A stretch of DNA of 51,627 bases from assembly GCA_017518975.1 (NCBI GenBank), contig JAFWTH010000056.1:1-51627 (forward strand), written 5' to 3'. Both the position numbers and the translations under genes were made by a program. Below, piece by piece: positions 1 to 8,120 of the stretch. The DNA comes from Clostridia bacterium (GTDB taxonomy: Bacteria > Bacillota > Clostridia > Oscillospirales > CAG-272). Each line of letters begins with the position of its first letter. Position 1 is the stretch's first letter. Under the pieces are notes generated by a model that did not search any database, was not told where the DNA came from, and was given only the letters and a program-made list of their open reading frames with translations.

Positions 1-185
1 AGCAGAGGCTAAAATGCATGACGCCGATGGAGTTCCATCGCGCCGCCGCGTGAAAAATTCCACCCTGCTGCGCAGCAGGGTGGAATTTCCACTCAAAACT
101 ATTTTGTTTTTTTCACTGTCTACTTGACAGGGGGCGCTTCAAATCTCCTGATTTCAGCCGGTATTGCAGTTTGATAGGTCAGCTT
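1..185. repeat. Hairpin-rich intergenic segment at the window edge
   Basis: No coding sequence is supported here. A perfect 17-bp inverted repeat with no spacer lies at 55-88 (arms 55-71 and 72-88, centred on GCTGCGCAGC). A second small stem, CTGTC-tactt-GACAG, lies at 116-130. The 15-mer ATTTCAGCCGGTATT at 151-165 recurs exactly at 46472-46486 inside another hairpin-rich intergenic block. This suggests a dispersed non-coding repeat family or the edge of a mobile element, but the window starts too close to see the other end. Confidence 0.6.
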
Positions 186-1238
186 TCAATAATCAACCGT
201 CTCGACGGAATATCCCGCGTCAGTGAGCAGCCGGACGAGTCCCGCCTCATTCGCCATATGAGCGGCTCCTACGGCAAAAAACACGGTGTCGCCGCTCTCG
301 AGATACTCGACAGCACGGTCAAACATTCCGAGATTTCTGTCGTCGAGCAATCTGCGGTCATAATCCTCGATCAATGCGATCTGTTCCTCGGTATATTCAT
401 GTTCGTCGTCCTCAGTCGCCAGATACTTCCAAAAAGCATCAAGGTCGCCTGAAAGCCACAGTTCGTAGAGCGCGTCAAGTTCATCGCCGTACGTATCCGC
501 GCCGTTCAGTTCGTCCTCGATCAACAGAATATAAAGCTCGTCTTTAAAACTGTTGAGCAATGACATTTGAAATGAAGCAGATTCAACGTTCAGCACGGGC
601 ATTTCTTTTTCGTAGGCGAAATCGATCAGGAATGTTTCCATCCCCTTTTCGGTATCAAGATCGGAGTAAAGCGTAAGCATCGCCGTATCGACCAACTGCG
701 CCCACCACGCAAGATTATATTTCTTGTATAATTCGGGGTACATTTTCGCCCGGTTCAGAAGATCTGCGGTGCGGGAATAGAGTTCGTCCGGCATATGATC
801 TGATATCGTAGTGCCGTCGATAAGTACGTACTGCGCCACGTCCCGGGTCATCTGCGCCATATCGTTCTCATACGCAACCGTGTCGAATTCCACCGCCAGC
901 GCGTCACAGTTTGTGAGAACGGGCGAAATACGCTCGAACACCCGGTCGTTGCGCTCGTCTCCCGCGTGAATCGTTCCGAAGAGGTAAAGCTCGTGTCCGT
1001 TCGTATCCGTGACGCGCCACAAAAGCGGCGAGACGGGGACGACGGTATCCGGATCGGGCTCGTTTGACACGGATCCCTCCGTCTGCACGGAGTTCTCCGT
1101 AACAGCGGCGGATTCCGTCTCGCCGGGAGTTTCAACGATCGCAAGCGTGCCGTCTGTTCCCTCTCGCGGATCGTCGGCACACGCGCATAGACTCAGCAGA
1201 ACAAAGGCCGCCGAGATGATCGCGGCAATACGTTTCAT
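186..1238 (-). CDS. TraB/GumN family lipoprotein
   Basis: A 350-residue exported protein of the TraB/GumN (TIKI-like) superfamily, whose members are proposed metal-dependent proteases; the substrate here is unknown. The ATG at 1238 is chosen over an in-frame start 24 nt upstream because it has a G-rich ribosome-binding site (GGGTGGG) about 5 nt away and begins a lipoprotein signal peptide ending in LSLCAC. An acidic, Thr/Ser/Pro-rich linker of about 45 residues follows. The family motif GTIHAG comes next, and the C-terminal VGAAHMANEAGL block carries the second conserved histidine. It is the last gene of the long minus-strand run, 20 bp after the pseudouridine synthase. The lipobox plus linker places it on the outer face of the membrane. 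Confidence 0.85.
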   Translation of the reverse strand: MKRIAAIISAAFVLLSLCACADDPREGTDGTLAIVETPGETESAAVTENSVQTEGSVSNEPDPDTVVPVSPLLWRVTDTNGHELYLFGTIHAGDERNDRVFERISPVLTNCDALAVEFDTVAYENDMAQMTRDVAQYVLIDGTTISDHMPDELYSRTADLLNRAKMYPELYKKYNLAWWAQLVDTAMLTLYSDLDTEKGMETFLIDFAYEKEMPVLNVESASFQMSLLNSFKDELYILLIEDELNGADTYGDELDALYELWLSGDLDAFWKYLATEDDEHEYTEEQIALIEDYDRRLLDDRNLGMFDRAVEYLESGDTVFFAVGAAHMANEAGLVRLLTDAGYSVETVDY

Positions 1239-1258
1239 GATATCCCACCCCCGATCCT

Positions 1259-2242
1259 TCACGAACCATCCGATAACAAAGACAGTATTCTCTGAAAATT
1301 GTCGGGCAGCGGGGCTTCAAAGCGCATCCTCTCACCCGTCGCGGGATGGGTAAACTCAAGTTCCGCGGCGTGCAGACATTGTCCCCCGAAAAGTGAGGGA
1401 TGATGCTTCTCAAACTGTGTCGAGCCCCCGCCGTAAACGTGATCCCCGAGGATCGGATGACCGATCGACGCCATGTGTACGCGAATCTGATGCGTTCTAC
1501 CCGTTTCGAGTTTCATTTCGGCGTAAGTAAAACCGGGGAAGCGAGTGATCACCGAGTAGTGAGTTACGGCGTCTCTTCCCTCTCCGCGGGGAACGGTCGC
1601 CATCTTTTTCCTGTCCGTTCTGCTCCGCTCGATAGGAGAGTCGACTGTCCCCGCGTCCTGCGGAAGTCCCCCGACCGTTACGGCGCGGTACGTCCGGCGC
1701 ATTGAGTGATCTTTAAGCTGTTCGGAAAGCGCAACGTGCGCCTGATCGTTTTTAGCGGCGCATATAAGTCCGGACGTATCCTTGTCGATCCTGTGGATGA
1801 TACCCGGTCTCAAAACGCCGTTGATCCCCGAAAGTGAATCGCCGCATCTGAAAAGGAGCGCTGAAACGAGCGTTCCGGTCGCGTGCCCGGGCGCGGGATG
1901 CACTACCATTCCTTGAGGCTTGTTCACGACGATAACGTCTTCGTCCTCATAAACAACGTCGAGCGGAATTTCCTCCGGCTCCGCGTTCGGAGGAACGACT
2001 TCGGGAAGTCTGACCGATATCCCGTCACCCTCAGAAAGACGCGCGTTTTTTCTGAGCAGTGATCCGTCGGATAAGACCGCCGCGCCGTCCGTTATCAGTT
2101 TCTGTGCGGCAGATCTCGTGACGCCGAGTTTCGCTGACAGAATAACGTCGGCCCTCTCGCCCGCTTCTTCGGGCGTTACGGTGAGGAACACGGAAGGATC
2201 CGTGCTCTCATCGGTATAAAGGTCGGATAATACGTCACTCAC
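1259..2242 (-). CDS. RluA/RluD-family 23S rRNA pseudouridine synthase
   Basis: A 327-residue RluA-family enzyme that converts uridine to pseudouridine in RNA; large-subunit rRNA is the usual target of RluD-type members. It has an N-terminal S4 RNA-binding domain (about residues 20-80), the catalytic motif HRIDKDTSG with its active-site Asp near residue 150, and the C-terminal RTHQIRVHMASIGHPILGD block. An in-frame GTG at 2251 lies inside the ribosome-binding site GGAGGTGA, so the GTG at 2242 is the better start. It overlaps the end of lspA by 8 bp, as in many Firmicutes lspA-rluD pairs, which suggests translational coupling. The exact modified position cannot be told from sequence. Confidence 0.92.
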   Translation of the reverse strand: MSDVLSDLYTDESTDPSVFLTVTPEEAGERADVILSAKLGVTRSAAQKLITDGAAVLSDGSLLRKNARLSEGDGISVRLPEVVPPNAEPEEIPLDVVYEDEDVIVVNKPQGMVVHPAPGHATGTLVSALLFRCGDSLSGINGVLRPGIIHRIDKDTSGLICAAKNDQAHVALSEQLKDHSMRRTYRAVTVGGLPQDAGTVDSPIERSRTDRKKMATVPRGEGRDAVTHYSVITRFPGFTYAEMKLETGRTHQIRVHMASIGHPILGDHVYGGGSTQFEKHHPSLFGGQCLHAAELEFTHPATGERMRFEAPLPDNFQRILSLLSDGS

Positions 2243-2753
2243 CCGTCTCACCTCCGGGCGCTTTTTTCTTTTTTCGCGAATCTATCTCGCCCATTATCAA
2301 AGACAGGATCAGAACTCCGCACCCTATCGTGACGAAAGAGTCTGCCACGTTAAAAACCCAGAAATTGATGATCCGGAAGTCTATGAAGTCAACGACAAAA
2401 CCTTTTGCCAGACGGTCTATCATATTGCCGAATCCGCCTCCGAAGATCATTGCGACAGCGACGTTCGTCATCATCCGTCCGTTTCTGTTGATCAACGTAA
2501 ATGCCGCCATACCGACGAGCGCGACGGATGAGAGGATCATAAAGACCCACCTGCTGTTCGAAAGCATTCCGAACGCCGCTCCGCGATTCTCAACGTAAGT
2601 GAGGTGCAGAACGCCTTTAATGAGCGGAAAGGTCTCTATCCCGCGCAAAAAAGTTGCCGCTGCGTATTTTGTCGCCTGATCCGCGGCGATAACGGCGGCT
2701 GCGATCATCGCGTATATAATCAAACGGGGTATTTTGTTTTTTTCTTTTTTCAT
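2235..2753 (-). CDS. lspA: Lipoprotein signal peptidase (signal peptidase II)
   Basis: A 172-residue integral membrane aspartyl protease that cleaves the signal peptide of diacylglyceryl-modified prolipoproteins. Four hydrophobic segments are visible. The family blocks ENRGAAFGM, GGGFGNMIDRL followed by VVDFIDF, and FNVADSFVTIGC carry the two catalytic aspartates (in VDF and in NVADS). The ATG overlaps the divIVA stop as ATGA, so the two genes are probably coupled. The window encodes several lipoproteins with typical lipoboxes (186-1238, 26603-27142, 34856-35803, 35808-36464) that would be its substrates. The Lys/Glu-rich C-terminal tail is short and cytoplasmic. Confidence 0.97.
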   Translation of the reverse strand: MKKEKNKIPRLIIYAMIAAAVIAADQATKYAAATFLRGIETFPLIKGVLHLTYVENRGAAFGMLSNSRWVFMILSSVALVGMAAFTLINRNGRMMTNVAVAMIFGGGFGNMIDRLAKGFVVDFIDFRIINFWVFNVADSFVTIGCGVLILSLIMGEIDSRKKKKAPGGETGE

Positions 2754-4207
2754 TTTCTGAATCTTAAGAAACTGTTCGGATCGAAGCTCTCGCCGTCCTC
2801 ATGCGTTTCATCCTCGTAAAAATCGCTGTCTGCGGATCCGCCGCCTTTTTCATCGTCGGGGAGGTCTCCGTCCGTGTAGTCGCCGAATTTTTTCTTGAGC
2901 GCGTCGACAATATCCGCGTCGTCCGGAACGCCGTCGGATGTCGTCACGGCTTCCTCATTCTTCTCACTCGTCATATATTCGAGTCCCTTGAGGATCTCAT
3001 CAAGATCGTAATCCCTGTACGTTTCTCCGGGTGCGCTCTCAAAGTCCTCCGTCTGTTCTTCCTCTTCGTCGGGGTGTTCTTCGTCTTGAGAGCCCTCTTC
3101 TCCCTCTTCTTTCATTTCCTCACCGTTTCCCTCTTCGGAAAAACCGTCCGTTTCAGGGTTCGATTCGTCCGATCCGTCCGGGTACTCTTCATCCTGCGGA
3201 CTTTCCCGTTCCTCATCCGGATAATCGCTTATGAAGTCCGGACCGGCGCCTGAAAAATCCTCGTCCTCTTCGTCACTTTCGTCTTCATCATCCTCGTCGG
3301 TTTCTTCCAAGGAGAAAAATCCGAACGGGTCATTCTCTTCATCCGACTCATCGTAGGCGTCTTTTTCGTCCGACTCGTCCGGCTCGTCGGGTTCGTTAAC
3401 GTCTTCACGGTAATGATCGTTTTCGTCGAAAGCGAACGAAAAGACCTCGCTTTTACCCTGTTCTTCCGTTTCTTCCGGTTCCTCTTCGCCGTTCTCCTCG
3501 AACACCGGTGAAAAATCCGGAATCGTGATCTCGTCCTCAGACGTATCTGCCTTCTCTTCGTCAGCCGGTCCTCCCGCGGTTCCTTCTTCCGGAAAATCAC
3601 TCCATTCCGGAACGACGCGCCCGTCCGTTTCGGGTCCGTCAGAGTCGGATCCGTTCTCCGTTTCCGGTATTTCAGAGGAAGATGTGAAATCTTGCTCTTT
3701 CGCGTTTCCCGAGGATGCGCCGTATCCGTCAAGCGCGCTGATGGCGCGCCCGTACTCCTCGCCGAGCTTTTCTCTGAGCGAAGAAACAACTTCTGCTGCG
3801 CGCGCGAGCAGTCCGTCGCGTTCCCTCACCATTTCGAGCGCCTCTCTTTTCGCTTCATCCGCGTAAATGTCGGCGTCCTCACGTATGCGGGCGGCTTCGT
3901 CCTTTATTCGCTTTGCCTTTTCTTCGGATTCGCGAATAAGCTGTTCCGCCCTGGTCTCAGCCTCACTGAGAAGGCGTTCCGCTTTTTCTCTGATTTCTTC
4001 GATCTCATGGCGGCGCAGTTCTTCTTCGACGCCGCGCTTCTTGATCTCAGCGGTGACAGACGAAAGACGGGCGCGCAGTTTTTCGTTTTCCGAGATCAGC
4101 GAGTAATACTTGTCCTGAACGACGGTAATGAACGCGTCGACGTGCTCCGGGGAATACCCGCGGATCGCCCTTCTGAAAACAGGAACTTTGAAATCCTTTT
4201 CTGCCAT
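2750..4207 (-). CDS. divIVA: DivIVA-domain protein with very long acidic tail
   Basis: A 485-residue protein whose first 60 residues match the DivIVA/GpsB membrane-binding domain (FRRAIRGYSPEHVDAFI). A heptad-rich coiled coil follows to about residue 160, full of Arg/Glu/Ala. DivIVA proteins bind negatively curved membrane at septa and poles and recruit division, growth or sporulation partners. The rest of the protein, about 310 residues, is low-complexity and dominated by Glu, Asp, Ser and Pro. It has no recognisable fold and makes the protein two to three times the usual length. The start has a strong ribosome-binding site (GGAGGG). Its place next to ylmH, yggT and sepF is the classic Firmicutes division cluster. 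Confidence 0.9.
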   Translation of the reverse strand: MAEKDFKVPVFRRAIRGYSPEHVDAFITVVQDKYYSLISENEKLRARLSSVTAEIKKRGVEEELRRHEIEEIREKAERLLSEAETRAEQLIRESEEKAKRIKDEAARIREDADIYADEAKREALEMVRERDGLLARAAEVVSSLREKLGEEYGRAISALDGYGASSGNAKEQDFTSSSEIPETENGSDSDGPETDGRVVPEWSDFPEEGTAGGPADEEKADTSEDEITIPDFSPVFEENGEEEPEETEEQGKSEVFSFAFDENDHYREDVNEPDEPDESDEKDAYDESDEENDPFGFFSLEETDEDDEDESDEEDEDFSGAGPDFISDYPDEERESPQDEEYPDGSDESNPETDGFSEEGNGEEMKEEGEEGSQDEEHPDEEEEQTEDFESAPGETYRDYDLDEILKGLEYMTSEKNEEAVTTSDGVPDDADIVDALKKKFGDYTDGDLPDDEKGGGSADSDFYEDETHEDGESFDPNSFLRFRK

Positions 4208-4219
4208 GTTACCCTCCGC

Positions 4220-5065
4220 TTAAATATACTTTCTTACCGTAACACGGGTCTTCTCGCTTCTCGTCGTACCCGATATATCGCCGACAATGAACTTGCCGTA
4301 CCCCCTCGCCGATATGACGTCGCCTTCTCCGACGGACCTGTCCGGTCTGTCGGCGGTCTCAAAGTTCACCTCGCAAAGTCCGTGAAGAACGAGTTCCTTA
4401 GCGTCGGAACGGCTCAGATTGAAGACAGAGCCGACGAACGCATCAAGTCTCATAGACGCCGTGACCGCGCTGAATTCTTCCATTCTGCGCTCGGCGGTAA
4501 AGCCCGGAGGAAGGGGCTCCTCCGTCACGGCCACTTTATCCGACCCGACTCTGTCTAGTTCCGACGATATCAGCGGCGCGATCTTGCTGAAAACGAAAAC
4601 TCTGGCCGCGTAATCTCCGTCCGTCACGATATCTCCGACAAAACTCCTCTCGATCCCGAGGGCAAGGACAGAGCCGAGATAATCACGGTGCGAGAGCGCT
4701 CGGTATCCGCTTCCCTTTACCGAAACGCAAGTGATACCGTGGATCTCGTCTTCTCCGTATTGAAACGCCGCTTTTATAAAAAAATCCTCTCTGCCGCTCG
4801 AGAAAAGAGGAGTGTCCGGCAAACACACGGGTGCTTCCGCGATATCTGCCCATTCAGGGAAAAAAACCGCGGCGCGCCTCTCGGCGCCGCGGCATCCTCC
4901 GTAAAAAAACAATCTGTTCAGTTTGTCAGCCGAAATCCCCGCGGCGACACGAAAAAACACTGCCTGCTCATGCGGTGTAAGGAAACGGCTTGTTTCAAAA
5001 GAGACACCGGGGCGGGAAGCAAGTTCCGCAGCCCTTACGGCAACAAGTTCATCATCAAAGGACAT
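4220..5065 (-). CDS. ylmH: YlmH-type S4-domain RNA-binding protein
   Basis: A 281-residue protein of the YlmH family, encoded beside sepF, yggT and divIVA in most Gram-positives. Work on Bacillus YlmH implicates the family in binding ribosome-associated peptidyl-tRNA during quality control; a role here is by homology only. The N-terminal half carries the family sequence around RFLTPHEQAVFF and LFFYGGCRGAERR. The C-terminal S4 domain (about residues 205-265, MRLDAFVGSVFNLSRSDAKE) binds structured RNA. Spacing is 12 bp to divIVA and 36 bp from yggT. The start has the ribosome-binding site GGAGGG 6 nt upstream. Confidence 0.9.
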   Translation of the reverse strand: MSFDDELVAVRAAELASRPGVSFETSRFLTPHEQAVFFRVAAGISADKLNRLFFYGGCRGAERRAAVFFPEWADIAEAPVCLPDTPLFSSGREDFFIKAAFQYGEDEIHGITCVSVKGSGYRALSHRDYLGSVLALGIERSFVGDIVTDGDYAARVFVFSKIAPLISSELDRVGSDKVAVTEEPLPPGFTAERRMEEFSAVTASMRLDAFVGSVFNLSRSDAKELVLHGLCEVNFETADRPDRSVGEGDVISARGYGKFIVGDISGTTRSEKTRVTVRKYI

Positions 5066-5101
5066 ATCAACCCTCCGACTGTGCCGTTCCTCCGTTTCGT
5101 A

Positions 5102-5374
5102 TCATCCGAGAAAAAGCCGCAGTATGATCAACAGCATAAAAGTGGCGAAAAACGAAACGTCGATCGGGGATCCCTCAAACAGGTGGAATTTGTCAAAAAG
5201 CGCTCTCATCGGAGCGATCACAACCTCTGTATACCCGAAAAGAAAACGGGTAAACGCATTGTCAATATCCGCTGGTATCCAACTGAATACCGCTCGGACA
5301 AGCATAAGAATCTCCGTTACCGAGATGAGAAGTAAGACCGTGTTTTTGATTATGTAAAGTACCGTGATGAACAC
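5102..5374 (-). CDS. yggT: YggT family membrane protein
   Basis: A 90-residue integral membrane protein with two YggT-type hydrophobic segments, one near the N-terminus (about residues 3-30) and one at the C-terminus (about 65-88). The linker contains the family-typical stretch ending in VIAPMRALFDKF. YggT proteins sit in the SepF/YlmH cluster of Gram-positives and have been linked to membrane organisation or osmotic tolerance, but no biochemical activity is established. The start follows GAGAGGAG. A 67-bp gap separates it from sepF and shows no convincing promoter. Confidence 0.88.
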   Translation of the reverse strand: MFITVLYIIKNTVLLLISVTEILMLVRAVFSWIPADIDNAFTRFLFGYTEVVIAPMRALFDKFHLFEGSPIDVSFFATFMLLIILRLFLG

Positions 5375-5441
5375 GCTCCTCTCATCCGGGAAGTCGGCGC
5401 AGTGAACGCGGGATCCGCCCCTTCAGAGCTTGATTCAGAAA

Positions 5442-5963
5442 TCAGAACTCGGGAAACACATCAGCTTCGGGTGCCGGTTCCGGTTCCGCTTCTTTCTGCT
5501 TGGGAACGCGAAGCTGAGCGTCGCCGACGTCCACGTTGCTGGGTGTAATAACGTATGCGTTGGAAGCGATCTTTTTGATTGAACCGTCGATGGAGTATGC
5601 GACACCGGACAAAAAGTCGATAAGTCTTCTTGCGGTCTCTTTGCTCGTGTTCTCGAGATTGAGAACGACGGTACGCTTGTTGAGAAGATGATCAGCGATC
5701 TGAGTTACGCTGTCAAACTGCTGGGGCTTGACAACCTTCATTTCAAGCGCGGTGCCGGAGCCGGAAAGGCTGATGCCTCCCACGGAACCCGCGTTGCCCA
5801 TGTTGCCGATATTGGACTGATTCATTCCGCCCAAACCGTTCTGTTCATCTTCAACGCCGTCTCCGTATTCGTCGAAATTGTCATAGTAGGTGTCGTCGAA
5901 GTCATCGCCGTACCCCGCGGAAGAACCGCCGGTCACGTTCTTGATTCTGTCGATAAGTCCCAT
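5442..5963 (-). CDS. sepF: Cell division protein SepF
   Basis: A 173-residue SepF, the cytoplasmic ring-forming protein that tethers FtsZ to the membrane at the septum. The N-terminal MGLIDRIKNV is the amphipathic membrane-binding helix. A flexible acidic/Gly/Asn-rich linker (about residues 15-75) follows. The C-terminal SepF fold begins at about residue 78 and contains KRTVVLNLENTSKETARRLI and the GxVYxI-like SGVAYSIDG. It ends in a short Pro/Glu tail. The ribosome-binding site GGAGG lies 5 nt from the ATG. It lies between yggS and yggT, the standard order. Confidence 0.96.
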   Translation of the reverse strand: MGLIDRIKNVTGGSSAGYGDDFDDTYYDNFDEYGDGVEDEQNGLGGMNQSNIGNMGNAGSVGGISLSGSGTALEMKVVKPQQFDSVTQIADHLLNKRTVVLNLENTSKETARRLIDFLSGVAYSIDGSIKKIASNAYVITPSNVDVGDAQLRVPKQKEAEPEPAPEADVFPEF

Positions 5964-6012
5964 AATTGCCTCCGTAATATATATTTCTTGTTTTCCAGGT
6001 CTGATTTGGCTG

Positions 6013-6717
6013 TCACCGGTAGTTTCGCGATCCGAACAGAGCGCTTCCTATCCTTACGAGAGTCGCTCCCTCCTCGATCGCTTCGACGTAACTGTCGCTC
6101 ATTCCCATTGACAAAGTATACTCTTCTATATTATGCGATTTTTTTTGAAAAATGTCAATAAAAATTGAGTAAGTTTCTCTAAAATATTTTCTATATTCGT
6201 CTTTTTCTGAACAAACGGGAGCCATGACCATGATTCCCCTCGTTCTGACGTTCCTCATTTCGGAAATACGCGCTTCCGCCTCCGCAACAGCTTCGGGAAG
6301 AAATCCCGATTTTGCCTCCTCACGCCCGATATTGACCTCGAGTAGCACGTCCTGAACGACGCCTGCCGCCTCGGCAAGCGCGTCGATACGCTCCGCAAGG
6401 TGTAGAGAATCGACAGATTGGATCAGCGACGCTTTCCCGACGATATACTTTGCCTTGTTCGTCTGCAAATGTCCGATAAACTGGTAGTCAAGCACGCCCG
6501 AGAGCACGTCATATTTTGAGGTGAATTCCTGCTGTTTATTCTCTCCCGCCGCGGTGAGTCCGAGGTTTTCCGCAGCGAACAGGATATCCTCCGCGGGAAC
6601 GGTCTTCGTCGCCGCGAGAAGAGTCACCTCCCCTCCGCCGCGCTTCGCGGACGCCTCTCGTATCCTCTCTCTGACTTTTTTGAAATTCTCCGTTATCTGT
6701 ATTTGTCTCTCCGTCAT
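6013..6717 (-). CDS. yggS: YggS/PLPBP pyridoxal-phosphate-binding protein
   Basis: A 234-residue single-domain PLP-binding protein of the YggS/PROSC family. It helps control the level of free PLP and has no known enzymatic turnover. The PLP lysine is in LLAATKTVP; other family blocks are FIGHLQTNK and the C-terminal GMSDSYVEAIEEGATLVRIG. An in-frame start exists 90 nt upstream, but it would add a poorly conserved extension overlapping the hlyD-like gene. The ATG at 6717 leaves an 8-bp gap and matches the usual family length. The downstream neighbour is sepF. Confidence 0.94.
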   Translation of the reverse strand: MTERQIQITENFKKVRERIREASAKRGGGEVTLLAATKTVPAEDILFAAENLGLTAAGENKQQEFTSKYDVLSGVLDYQFIGHLQTNKAKYIVGKASLIQSVDSLHLAERIDALAEAAGVVQDVLLEVNIGREEAKSGFLPEAVAEAEARISEMRNVRTRGIMVMAPVCSEKDEYRKYFRETYSIFIDIFQKKSHNIEEYTLSMGMSDSYVEAIEEGATLVRIGSALFGSRNYR

Positions 6718-6725
6718 TGTCACAC

Positions 6726-8066
6726 TCACTTTCGCGGAGGAAGATGCGTCATCCCCTCCGACAGTCCCGTACCGCCCGTTATCATCAGATCGTTCTGTTT
6801 GAGCCACGGAACATCCTTTTTCTCCGGCTCATCCGCGTCGGTTTCCGTTGTATTCCCCGTTTCGTCCGCTTTATCGGTCTCTTCCGCCAAATCCTCCGCC
6901 GTAACCTCACGACAGAGATAAAATCCTCCGGACTCGTCGATAACGTCGATCCTTCTGAATCCGACCTTTATCTCGTCGATAATATAGACTCCCTCGATTC
7001 CGTCGACGATCCTGACCGCCGAAATCGGGACCTTGAATCCGGTCGTCTCCGAGGTGACGACCGTTACGGACTGAGACCTTGTGAAGTCGAAGCCCTCTCT
7101 GACGTCTTCGCATTCGAAGATCACCAGAGCGTCGTCCGCCGTCGTCCCGACGGAATAAACCTTCATATCGAGCACGCATTCCGCATTGTTCTGCATCGTT
7201 ACGCGAAACTGCCCGCCGACCCCTCCGATCTTCGCTGCGTCCTCTTTGGTCATGGGGCAGGCGAGATACCACTTGTGGCTTGTCACGATCTTTCCCGCGG
7301 TCCCCTCGACCGACTCGGGTTCCGAAGAAATCAGCTCGTTGAGTACCGAAAGAGAGAGAGAGTCGATCTTTGAGGATGAGAAAACCGACTCGTATCCGTC
7401 GCACTCGGAATAATAATACCCCGACGCGGGAGAGACGACCGTCTCGGATAAAGTGCCCAACCCCGATCTGAGATTCTCCTTCTGCGCCTCAAGTTCGGCG
7501 ATGCGCGCCGAAAAGTCGTTGATCTCACCGGTCAGCACGGCTCTTTTTTTCATTTTCAGAAAAAGATCGGAATGATACGACGATTCCCTCGCGAGATTGC
7601 CGGACGCAGCTGCGCGCTTCATTTCGACGACGGTCTCAAATATTCCCTCGTCGACCGTTCTTGTATCTCCTATCGCGATTGAGAGCGTCTTACAGTTTTC
7701 CAGCATGGAGATCTGCCTGTCGATCGCCGCGAGCTGATTCCCGATATCCGGAGAATACCCGCTGTAAATTTCCGCTACTTTGTCGGACGACCTGACTTTT
7801 TCTCCGTCCTCGAGAGCAGAATAAAGAGTCCCCGACCCGGATGATGAAACGGTGACGGGCGTCTCCTGCCTGAAAACGTATCCGTCGCACGTAACGGTGC
7901 TCCTGAGCGTCGTCCTTCGTGCGAACATTGTACTGAGGTCCTTCTCAAACCCGGATGCGATATGATAACTCAGGTAGGCGACCAGTCCTATCGAAATGAT
8001 CGAGACCGCCGCCCAAAACGCCGTTCTTTTCAGGTATTTTTTGTCGAAAAAAGATGTCTTTTTCAT
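6726..8066 (-). CDS. HlyD-like membrane-anchored adaptor in the division cluster
   Basis: A 446-residue protein with one N-terminal transmembrane helix (about residues 13-35) and a split barrel-sandwich (lipoyl-like) domain. The first half is near residues 60-95 and the second near 200-215 (TVVSPASGYYYSE), separated by a helical hairpin, as in HlyD/RND adaptor proteins. No efflux pump is encoded nearby. A similar gene accompanies sepF/yggS in many Clostridia, so a role in envelope or division is plausible but unproven. The C-terminus is acidic and Thr-rich. The ATG at 8066 is preferred over one 21 nt upstream because GTGAGG lies 5 nt before it. Confidence 0.78.
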   Translation of the reverse strand: MKKTSFFDKKYLKRTAFWAAVSIISIGLVAYLSYHIASGFEKDLSTMFARRTTLRSTVTCDGYVFRQETPVTVSSSGSGTLYSALEDGEKVRSSDKVAEIYSGYSPDIGNQLAAIDRQISMLENCKTLSIAIGDTRTVDEGIFETVVEMKRAAASGNLARESSYHSDLFLKMKKRAVLTGEINDFSARIAELEAQKENLRSGLGTLSETVVSPASGYYYSECDGYESVFSSSKIDSLSLSVLNELISSEPESVEGTAGKIVTSHKWYLACPMTKEDAAKIGGVGGQFRVTMQNNAECVLDMKVYSVGTTADDALVIFECEDVREGFDFTRSQSVTVVTSETTGFKVPISAVRIVDGIEGVYIIDEIKVGFRRIDVIDESGGFYLCREVTAEDLAEETDKADETGNTTETDADEPEKKDVPWLKQNDLMITGGTGLSEGMTHLPPRK

Positions 8067-8120
8067 TCGAACCTCACTATGGGACAACAGCGGTTCCCCA
8101 AAGAAATACGCGCGGGTGAA

